Positions 54,838 to 61,943 of a DNA stretch of 64,000 bases are shown here, piece by piece. This DNA is from Jiella pacifica (GTDB lineage Bacteria > Pseudomonadota > Alphaproteobacteria > Rhizobiales > Rhizobiaceae). Location: NCBI RefSeq assembly GCF_010500815.1, contig NZ_JAAAMG010000001.1, forward strand, positions 434,001-498,000. The letters run 5' to 3'. The notes under the pieces were generated by a model. It searched no databases. It saw only the letters and a program-made list of their open reading frames with translations, and was not told the origin of the DNA. Position numbers and translations under genes: made by a program. Positions within the stretch are counted from its first letter, which is position 1. Each line of letters opens with the position of its first letter.

Positions 54838-55353
54838 TCAGGCCGATTTCAATCGCGCCTGCTTGGTGAACTTCTTGATCACCATGTCGCGCTTCAGCTT
54901 CGAGATGTGATCGATGAAGAGGACACCGTCGAGATGGTCGATCTCGTGCTGCAGGCAGGTGGCGAAGATGCCCTCCGCCGTCTCTTCGTGGATCTGGCCG
55001 TCGAGGCCGAGATAGCGCACCACCACGCTCGCCGGCCGCTCGACCTCGGCATAATAGTCCGGGATCGAAAGGCAGCCTTCCTCGTAGAGGCTGCGTTCGT
55101 CGGAACGCGAGACGATCTCGGGGTTGAGGAACACCCGCGGGGCCTTTTCTTCCTCCTCCTTCGACACGTCGAGAACGAGCATGCGAAGCGGCTCGCCGAC
55201 CTGGATCGCCGCAAGGCCGATGCCGGGCGCGTCGTACATCGTCTCCAGCATGTCGTCGGCGAAATTGCGCAAGGGTTCGTCCACCCGCTCGATGGGCCTT
55301 GAGACCTCGCGGAGCTTGGGATCGGGAAGGATGATGAGCGGCTTGATCGTCAT
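54838..55353 (-). CDS. def: Peptide deformylase
   Basis: Def removes the formyl group from nascent proteins. The 171-residue metalloenzyme has its three conserved motifs: [17 protein letters not shown] (Cys metal ligand) and [14 protein letters not shown] (two His ligands and the catalytic Glu). I start at 55353 ([20 protein letters not shown]); the open frame adds nine unconserved residues upstream. It is followed by fmt after four bases. rmuC diverges from it upstream. Confidence 0.97.
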   Translation of the reverse strand: MTIKPLIILPDPKLREVSRPIERVDEPLRNFADDMLETMYDAPGIGLAAIQVGEPLRMLVLDVSKEEEEKAPRVFLNPEIVSRSDERSLYEEGCLSIPDYYAEVERPASVVVRYLGLDGQIHEETAEGIFATCLQHEIDHLDGVLFIDHISKLKRDMVIKKFTKQARLKSA

Positions 55354-55532
55354 GGCGCGGAGGTAATCGCTGGCGATCAAGGGGTCAATCCGCTTCGTGC
55401 GCGCGGGAGCGATGCTCTCGTGTGAGGACGCGCGGGGCCGGGGCCGGCGCGTTTCGGTCGTTTTACCGCCGATCGGTTGGTTCGTTCTTCTTTTGGTCCC
55501 ATCGTTAAGGATTGCCTGCTATCGTCGCGGGC

Positions 55533-56702
55533 ATGATTCTCGACGTCGTCGCCCTCTTGAACCGCCCAGTCGCCGTGCTCGCCGGCGTCGAGGTCACCGG
55601 TCTTGCCGCCGCCCTGGCGGTGCTGTGCCTCGTCCTCGCTCTTGCGTGGCTGCGGGCGGGCGGACGCGCCAGGCGGCACGAGGCGGCGCTGGAAGCGGCC
55701 GAGGAAAATGCCGCCCGGCTCGACCAGCTGTCGCGCAGCCAGGCCGAGATCTCCGGGCGCATGCAGACCATGGCGGAGATCTTCGGCGCCCGGCAGGCCG
55801 ATCTCACCCGCGCCTTGTCCGACCGGATGGACGGGCTGACCAGCCGGGTCGGCCAGTCGATCCTTGCGACCACCAAAGACACCAAGGCCTCGCTGTCGGC
55901 GCTGGCGGAGCGCCTCGCCGTCATCGACCAGGCGCAGAGCGAGATCCGCAGCCTCACCGGCGAGGTCGTCCGGCTGAAGGACGTTCTCGCCAACAAGCAG
56001 AGCCGCGGCGCATTTGGGGAGGGCCGCATGCAGGCGATCGTCGCCGACGCGCTGCCGGCCTCCGTCTACGTCTTCCAGGCGACACTCTCGAACGGCAGGC
56101 GGCCGGACTGTCTGATCAAGATGCCGAACGGCGCCCCCGGCCTCGTCATCGACGCGAAGTTTCCGCTCGAGGCCTATTCGGCTCTCGAAGCGTCGGAGGA
56201 CGCCGAGACGCGCGCGGCCGCGGCATCGCGGCTTCGCCGCGACATGGAAGTCCACGTCCGGGCGGTTTCGGAAAAATACCTGATCCCCGGCGAGACCCAG
56301 GACACCGCCTTCCTGTTCGTGCCGTCGGAAAGCATCTTCGCGGTCATCCACGAACGCTTCGACGACGTTGTCCAGAAGGCCTACCGGGCGGGGGTCGTCA
56401 TCGTCTCGCCGTCGCTGCTCAACCTGTCGATCCAGGTCGTCCAGGCGGTGTTGAAGGATGCGCGGCTGCGCGCCTCCGCCGGCCGCATCCAGTCCGAGGT
56501 GCGGCTGTTCGGCGAGGATCTGGAACGGCTGGACGCGCGGGTCGCCGCCCTCAAGGGCCACTTCGCCCACGCCTCGCGGGATATCGACCAGATTTCCCTG
56601 TCGAGCGACAAGCTGAAGCGGCGTGGAGACCGGATCACCGGCATCGAGCTGGGCGAGGAAACGGCTCGTCCGGCGCCCGCCGGGTCGCTGGCACACGATT
56701 GA
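55533..56702 (+). CDS. rmuC: DNA recombination protein RmuC
   Basis: RmuC is a membrane-anchored protein with a predicted restriction-endonuclease-like fold that limits recombination at inverted repeats in E. coli. From the Met at 55533 it has 389 residues: one N-terminal helix (VTGLAAALAVLCLVLALAWL), a coiled coil (HEAALEAAEENAARLDQLSR...), and the RmuC domain with GEGRMQAIVADALP, LVIDAKFPLEAY, DTAFLFVPSESIFAVI and IVSPSLLNLSIQVVQAVLKD. It is divergent from def. A GC-rich hairpin (56711-56726) follows the stop. Confidence 0.93.
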   Translation: MILDVVALLNRPVAVLAGVEVTGLAAALAVLCLVLALAWLRAGGRARRHEAALEAAEENAARLDQLSRSQAEISGRMQTMAEIFGARQADLTRALSDRMDGLTSRVGQSILATTKDTKASLSALAERLAVIDQAQSEIRSLTGEVVRLKDVLANKQSRGAFGEGRMQAIVADALPASVYVFQATLSNGRRPDCLIKMPNGAPGLVIDAKFPLEAYSALEASEDAETRAAAASRLRRDMEVHVRAVSEKYLIPGETQDTAFLFVPSESIFAVIHERFDDVVQKAYRAGVVIVSPSLLNLSIQVVQAVLKDARLRASAGRIQSEVRLFGEDLERLDARVAALKGHFAHASRDIDQISLSSDKLKRRGDRITGIELGEETARPAPAGSLAHD

Positions 56703-57139
56703 TCGAGCGGCCCGCGGACCCGCGGGTGGTCGCCATGCGCGCCGCGGTGGTCAGGACGTGGCCGCCGGATCGCGCAGCGTGTCGAACATCTTGCCGGTCA
56801 CGGATGGTGGAGGGTCGTCTCAGCGTCACGTGGTTGTCATCGTTCTGCGCGTCGCGCGCGATGCGGCCCCGCGCGCGCCATGACGGTCGAAGATCGGCTC
56901 TTTGCTTGCCCCTTCGCCTGAGCGGGGTTTCGCCGCCATTCGGCCTACGATCCGTACGATTGCGGCAGCGATCCACGGGCTAAGCGGGAATGCATCAACG
57001 CTGCGTGAGCAGCTGTACTTTCCCCTGCGTCACGCGTAAATGGCGGCGGAAACCTTTAAAAAAAGATTTACGGCTTGGCGGATCGAAAAAGTTCGCGCCG
57101 CATTATAGACTGCAACGTCGGACACCGCAGGGGGATGAT
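56703..57139. other. Intergenic region before the secreted protease
   Basis: This is 437 bases without a convincing gene. A short perfect hairpin CCCGCGG/CCGCGGG at 56711-56726 follows rmuC. The last 120 bases are AT-rich for this genome, with a run of seven A at 57059-57065 and TTATAG at 57103, and probably hold the protease promoter; I could not define a clear -35 partner. Confidence 0.4.
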
Positions 57140-58729
57140 ATGCGTCGCGGATTGGGGGTCATCATGGCAGCTTGCCTGCTGGCGGTTTCGCCGGCAGCAG
57201 CAGCGCATGACCTTTCGACAAGCGGTATGCCTATCACATCCTCGACAGCCGAGCTGTCACTTGCCTACAACACGCAGACGGATCTTTCCTTCCGCCGCGG
57301 TTTGCAGATCCGGCTTGCCTGGACGGGGGATTATTCCGGCCCGTTCTCCGGCATGATCGCCGCCCCCACGCTTCGCGCCATCCGCGACTTCCAGGCGCGT
57401 CATGGCATGAAGGCCGACGGCGTCATCAGCGAAGTGATGCTCCAGAAGCTGATCGGCTTGTCGGACGGCGTCCAGGCCGACCTCGGGGTCGAGATGGTCG
57501 ACGACGGCATCACCGGCGCCCGCCTTGCCGTGCCTCTGAAGCTGGTCAGCGATCGCGGCCGGACGGAAGTCGGCAATCTGTGGCGCGCCGAGGACAACCG
57601 CATCGAGGTCGAGACCGTCCGCATCGCCGAAACCGGCCAGACGCTCGGTGGGCTCTATGCCACGTTGAGCGAGCCGACCGCCCAGCGCTCGGTCAGCGAC
57701 GCCCAGAAGGCCGACGATTGGTTCACCGTTGCCGGCAGCGAGTCCGGTCGGCACTATTTCATGCGCTTTGCCGGCTCCGGCTCGGACCTTCGCGGCTTCT
57801 CGATCTCCTACGCCGATGCCGGCGCGAGCGAGAGCGAGATCCGGTCCTTCATCACCGTCGCCTCCAATCTCTTTGAACCTTTTGCCGGCGAGCCGGACGC
57901 GCCGCTCGTCGCCGACAACGGCGCGAACCCGTTCTCCGCGATGCTGGCGCGCCGCCGGTCGGCGTCCGAAGGTGAGGCTGCGCGCTACGCGATGGCCGAA
58001 CAGGGCGACGGCAGCGCCCGCTCGCATCTGTTCGAGCTGCCCCGCAGCCGCCGCGGCGGAAGCGCAGCGATGGAGCCGGCGCAGGGTATCGCCCCCCAGC
58101 CGGGTACCCCCGCTTTCGACATGGCCGGCTCCGGCTTCGTCGTCGCCGACGGCTGGCTGTTGACCAATGCCCACGTCGTTCGCGGCTGCCGCAAGGTCGA
58201 GGTCGGGGAAAACATGCCGGCTTCGGAAGTTCGCATCGACGACGGCAATGACCTTGCGCTCGTCCATGTCGCTTCGAGCCTCGGCAAGCCCCTCGCGATT
58301 TCCGCTGCCAAGCCCCGGCTCGGCGAGGACATCCTTGCCCTCGGCTTCCCTCTCCGTTCGATCCTGGCGGATTCGCTCAACGTCACCCGCGGCAACGTCT
58401 CCTCACTGCTCGGCCTGATGAACGATCCGCGCTACCTGCAGATCTCGGCCCCCGTGCAGCCGGGCAATTCCGGCGGTCCGCTCGTCGATCTGGCCGGCCG
58501 CGTGGTGGGCGTCGTCACCGCCAAGCTCGACGCCGTTGCCGTCGCCGACGCGACAGGAGACATCCCGCAGTCGATCAACTTCGCCATCCGCCCGGATGCG
58601 GTCGCGGCATTCCTGCACAAGAACGACATCGAGTTCCGCACCGCCGATGCGAAGGCCGCTCTCGAAAGCGTGCCGGACGCCACTGCCAGGGTGAAAGATG
58701 CGGTCTATCCGGTGGTCTGCACCGACTGA
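57140..58729 (+). CDS. Secreted trypsin-like serine protease with N-terminal peptidoglycan-binding domain
   Basis: The protein has 529 residues. A Sec signal (MRRGLGVIMAACLLAVSPAAAAHD) is followed by a PG_binding_1 domain (about 35-110: FRRGLQIRLAWTGDYSGPFSG, LRAIRDFQARHGMKADGVI), a beta-rich middle region, then a low-complexity linker (about 265-325). The chymotrypsin/HtrA-like protease domain has His345 (NAHVV), Asp371 (NDLALV) and Ser444 (QPGNSGGP). No PDZ domain follows. The protein is probably held at the wall in the periplasm. An ORF extension of 50 codons upstream lacks features. This gene is outside the conserved neighbourhood. Confidence 0.88.
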   Translation: MRRGLGVIMAACLLAVSPAAAAHDLSTSGMPITSSTAELSLAYNTQTDLSFRRGLQIRLAWTGDYSGPFSGMIAAPTLRAIRDFQARHGMKADGVISEVMLQKLIGLSDGVQADLGVEMVDDGITGARLAVPLKLVSDRGRTEVGNLWRAEDNRIEVETVRIAETGQTLGGLYATLSEPTAQRSVSDAQKADDWFTVAGSESGRHYFMRFAGSGSDLRGFSISYADAGASESEIRSFITVASNLFEPFAGEPDAPLVADNGANPFSAMLARRRSASEGEAARYAMAEQGDGSARSHLFELPRSRRGGSAAMEPAQGIAPQPGTPAFDMAGSGFVVADGWLLTNAHVVRGCRKVEVGENMPASEVRIDDGNDLALVHVASSLGKPLAISAAKPRLGEDILALGFPLRSILADSLNVTRGNVSSLLGLMNDPRYLQISAPVQPGNSGGPLVDLAGRVVGVVTAKLDAVAVADATGDIPQSINFAIRPDAVAAFLHKNDIEFRTADAKAALESVPDATARVKDAVYPVVCTD

Positions 58730-59171
58730 CGGGCAAGAAGGCCGGCTGATGTTGATGGACCGCAGCCAAGCCTGGGCGTGGAGAGGGTGCAGGGCGCCAG
58801 CAAAGACGTCCTGCTAGCGGGGTCGGCAAAACCAATCTGCCGTCATTTCGACCACCATTTCGCACGGCGGCGCACGAGCCGTTGCCGCTCTCTGCCGCAG
58901 TAGCCGCCGCGTTCTGCAGAAACAATCGTCACGTCCATGCATCGCTCATGAACCGTTTTGCCCGAATCTGCTCGCCGCAGAGCGCGTTGCCCCGGCGTTT
59001 TGCAGTGCGGGTTGTCAGTAACAGCCTGGTGGCGTCAAGGGTCGGTCAAGGAACCGTCGTCGCAGCTATGCCGTTCGCCAAAGGACGAGGCCGCATTGCA
59101 GACCTGCAATGGCGGCGAACGCCCGCGCCGCTCCGACGCGGCCAGAGCGCCAAGGCACAGGGATTCTTTTC
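58730..59171. other. Intergenic region before a small hydrophilic protein
   Basis: These 442 bases carry no convincing gene. Near its right end is a palindrome of ATTGCAG and CTGCAAT with a 2-base centre (59095-59110), 62 bases before the next start codon. It could be a regulator site. Confidence 0.4.
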
Positions 59172-59453
59172 ATGTCCGACACCGACTCGAAGTTGATGCG
59201 CGAGCAACAGAACGCGGACACGCCGCAGGACATCACGCGTGGCGATCACAGGCGCGAAGCGGCGGACAGCGACGCCAGGAGCGCCCGCGACCGGCAGGAC
59301 GCGATAGTCGGGAAGGGCGACGGGGAGGAGCAGATGGAGGCGATCCTTCGCCAGAATCGCGAGGAGAGCGGTCCGAGCACACGCTCTTCGGCTAACCCCG
59401 GTGATCCGAAAAAAGGTCTCGTCCGGCGGGGCCGCTCGCTACTCGGCGGCTGA
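59172..59453 (+). CDS. Small hydrophilic protein of unknown function
   Basis: The protein has 93 residues and starts MSDTDSKLMREQQNADTPQD; AGGGA lies eight bases upstream. It is highly charged and rich in Asp, Arg, Gln and Ser, with no hydrophobic core, membrane segment or cysteine, so it is probably intrinsically disordered. The C-terminus is basic (KKGLVRRGRSLLGG). Such proteins are often stress-induced, but nothing here proves that. The next gene lies convergent 88 bases downstream. It is not related to the housekeeping genes around it. Confidence 0.55.
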   Translation: MSDTDSKLMREQQNADTPQDITRGDHRREAADSDARSARDRQDAIVGKGDGEEQMEAILRQNREESGPSTRSSANPGDPKKGLVRRGRSLLGG

Positions 59454-59541
59454 GCCGGTACGGAAGTGGCCCGCATGTCCTCGTGAGCCTTCAGCGCCCC
59501 GTGAGCGAGCACTGGCCGGAAGCGGGAAGATCCGTCCGGCC

Positions 59542-60300
59542 TCAGCCGATGCTGCGCAGAAACGTGCCGAGGTCGTCGGTGACGTAGTCGATGTGTGCGC
59601 CCTCGCGGCCCTCGTGCTCCCAGACGTCGCCGAACGTGTCCTCGAAGTTCGCCGGCACGATCAGGACCGTGCGCATGCCGAGCTGCTTCGGCACTTCGAG
59701 ATTGCGCGCCAGATCCTCGAACATCGCTGCATGGGCGGCGTCGACCCGGTGCAGCCCGAGAAACTTGTCGTAGGTTTCGGCGGCCGGTTTCGGCACGAGG
59801 TCGGCGGCGACGAGATCGAAGATGTCCTCGAAATGGTCGAGAATGCCCAGCTGGCGCGCCGCGCGCTCGGCATGGTTGCGATCGCCATTGGTGAAGATGA
59901 ATTTTCGCCCGGGCAGGCCCGCGATCACCTCGCCGAGGGCCGGATCTGGATGGATCCAGGAATAGTCGATGTCGTGGACGAATTGCAGGAACGCGTCCGG
60001 ATCGACGGCATGCTCCATCATCAGACCGCGCAGCGTCGTCCCGTGCCGGCGGTAGAAGTCCTTCTGGACAATCCTCGCCTCGTCCTTCGGCAGTTGCAGG
60101 AACTCCGCGACGAAGGCGGTCATCCGCTGATCGATCTGCGAAAACAGGTTCGTGTGGCGCGGATAGAGCGTGTTGTCGAGATCGAACACCCAATCGCGGA
60201 TGCCGGCGAAATCGCCTGGCCGCACCTCGGCGGTCTTGCGGATGGAAGGTTCCTTGTCGGTGAGCTTTCGCTCTTCGGCTTTTGTCGGTTTCTCAAGCAT
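59542..60300 (-). CDS. Pyrimidine 5'-nucleotidase (HAD superfamily)
   Basis: This HAD phosphatase is of the SDT1/PPM-like pyrimidine 5'-nucleotidase group and dephosphorylates nucleotide monophosphates. The 252 residues start MLEKPTKAEERKLT at 60300. HAD motif I is FDLDNTLYP (nucleophile Asp), motif II IFTNGDRNHA, motif III the Lys in LVPKPAAETY, and motif IV FEDLARNLEVP. In related genomes this gene often lies beside dapD; here dapD is about 14 kb away. It is divergent from the DMT transporter gene with a 49-base gap. Confidence 0.88.
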   Translation of the reverse strand: MLEKPTKAEERKLTDKEPSIRKTAEVRPGDFAGIRDWVFDLDNTLYPRHTNLFSQIDQRMTAFVAEFLQLPKDEARIVQKDFYRRHGTTLRGLMMEHAVDPDAFLQFVHDIDYSWIHPDPALGEVIAGLPGRKFIFTNGDRNHAERAARQLGILDHFEDIFDLVAADLVPKPAAETYDKFLGLHRVDAAHAAMFEDLARNLEVPKQLGMRTVLIVPANFEDTFGDVWEHEGREGAHIDYVTDDLGTFLRSIG

Positions 60301-60349
60301 CCGGGGATGATAGACGTCGGACCTTGCGAAAAACAGGACGATTCGCGAA

Positions 60350-61249
60350 ATGCCCCTCTGGATCCCGATCACGATCGCGGCTGCGTTCTTCCAGAATCTG
60401 AGATCGGGCCTGCAGAAACGCCTCAAGGGCAGCATGGGGACCACCGGTGCGACCTTCGTCAGGTTCGGCTTCGGGCTGCCCTTCGCGCTGATCTATCTCG
60501 TTGCGGTCGCCGAGATCGCCGGCGAGCCGATCCCGACGCCGAGCGGCGTAACGGTCGCCGCGGCGCTTTGCGGCGGACTTGCCCAGATCGGCGCGACGTT
60601 TCTCCTCGTCTATCTCTTCGGGCTGCGCAATTTCATGGTCGGCACGGCCTATTCAAAGACGGAGCCGGTGCAAGCCGCCTTCTTCGGGTTTCTGATTCTC
60701 GGCGAGACGATCTCGCCGCTGGCGTTGCTCGCCGTCGTCGCCGGGGTGATCGGGGTCGTTCTCATCTCGGTCGGAAACAGCGGCTCGCGCAACGTATGGA
60801 CGGGGCTGGCCTCCCGGGCGGCCGTCATCGGGATCGCGTCCGGAGCCCTGTTCGGCGTCTCCGCCGTGGCGTTTCGCGCCGCCGCCCTGTCGATCCCGGA
60901 GGGCTCGGCGCCGCTACGGGCGGCAGTGACTCTCGCCGTCACACTCGCCATCCAGACGTTGGTCATGCTCGCCTGGATGGCCGCGAAGGATCGCGCCGAG
61001 CTGTCCCGCGTCGCCCGGGCCTGGGCGCCCGGGATTCTCGTCGGCCTTGCCGGCGCTGCCGCCTCGGCCGGCTGGTTCACGGCGATGACGCTGCAGAGGG
61101 TCGCCTATGTCCGAGCCCTCGGCCAGATCGAACTGGTCTTTACCTTCGCCACCTCGGTCTTCTGGTTCCGCGAGAAGGTCAGCGGCCTGGAACTTCTCGG
61201 CGCGGCCGTCATCGTCCTGGCGATCCTGGCGTTGATTTCCGGAACGTGA
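60350..61249 (+). CDS. DMT-superfamily transporter (EamA domains)
   Basis: The 299-residue integral membrane protein has ten predicted helices in two EamA repeats. The first repeat includes NLRSGLQKRLKGSMGTTGATFVRF and YSKTEPVQAAFFGFLILGETIS. The second includes GLASRAAVIGIASGALFGVSAV and QIELVFTFATSVFWFREKVS. The glutamates in TEP and in QIELVF stand at the conserved proton/substrate sites of drug/metabolite exporters. The substrate is unknown. It is convergent with the PycTM-like gene, 10 bases away. Confidence 0.9.
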   Translation: MPLWIPITIAAAFFQNLRSGLQKRLKGSMGTTGATFVRFGFGLPFALIYLVAVAEIAGEPIPTPSGVTVAAALCGGLAQIGATFLLVYLFGLRNFMVGTAYSKTEPVQAAFFGFLILGETISPLALLAVVAGVIGVVLISVGNSGSRNVWTGLASRAAVIGIASGALFGVSAVAFRAAALSIPEGSAPLRAAVTLAVTLAIQTLVMLAWMAAKDRAELSRVARAWAPGILVGLAGAAASAGWFTAMTLQRVAYVRALGQIELVFTFATSVFWFREKVSGLELLGAAVIVLAILALISGT

Positions 61250-61259
61250 CCTTCCGGCC

Positions 61260-61742
61260 TCATCCCGTCGCCAGGAGTACGAGATAGCTGGCGACGACGA
61301 CGAACATGGCGCGGAAGGCGAAAGCGACGAGCCGGTATTTCGCCTTGCAGATCGCCGCGAGCGTGGTGGTATTCTGCAGATAGTCTTCATAGAGGAAGTC
61401 GGTGTCGCCGCTTCGCCGCGCTGCGTCGAGGGCCTGAGCGGCATCCGGCCAGGCGCCCCAGAAGAGGATGCTCGTGCCTGGCCGCGAGCGCGGCAGCACC
61501 ACGCATATGGCGCAGACCAGCGCAAAGCCGACCGCGACCATCAGCACCAGGCTGGCGAGGACATTGACTATCCCCGCCGAGGCGAGATGCTCCATCGAGA
61601 ACGACCGCCGCGTCTCCGCCGACCAGACGACCAGCGCCAGGATGAAGGTGAAGATGTAGGCCGCCTTCTGGTCGGCTGTCCGGATCTGGTCGGCGAAGAT
61701 GCGGTTGGCTTCGATGAGATGGGTAAGATGCCGCTCGGACAT
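61260..61742 (-). CDS. Orphan Pycsar-effector-type membrane protein (PycTM-like)
   Basis: The 160 residues resemble the PycTM effector domain (formerly DUF5706). An N-terminal amphipathic helix ends in RTADQKAAYIFTFILAL (membrane helix 1), followed by IVNVLASLVLMVAVGFALVCAICVVLP (helix 2) and a soluble loop with FLYEDYLQNTTTLAAICKAKYRLVAFAFRAM. A third helix (FVVVASYLVLLATG) ends the protein. In Pycsar anti-phage systems such effectors disrupt the membrane when cCMP or cUMP is made, but no nucleotide cyclase or ring-nucleotide sensor lies beside this gene. GGAG is seven bases before the ATG. It is divergent from the FecR-TPR gene. Confidence 0.65.
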   Translation of the reverse strand: MSERHLTHLIEANRIFADQIRTADQKAAYIFTFILALVVWSAETRRSFSMEHLASAGIVNVLASLVLMVAVGFALVCAICVVLPRSRPGTSILFWGAWPDAAQALDAARRSGDTDFLYEDYLQNTTTLAAICKAKYRLVAFAFRAMFVVVASYLVLLATG

Positions 61743-61943
61743 CGGGTGCTCCAGCCTTCGATGGGGAAGAGATAGGGGGGCGTTCGGGCGATGTGCTCAA
61801 TTCTCGCTTTCGAGTCTGTGGCGACGGCGACACGGGGACGGGGATTCGTCTTGACCCAGCGTCTCAACCGCTGGTTCCCAGATTGACAGCGAAGTTGCGG
61901 CCGTCGATGGATTCCCTATCGTCATGTTTGAAGATCATCGTCA

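Noticed and set aside
57074-57108. Heat-shock (RpoH-type) promoter before the secreted protease
   Set aside because: CTTG and CATTAT are present but 23 bases apart, too far for the known spacing.
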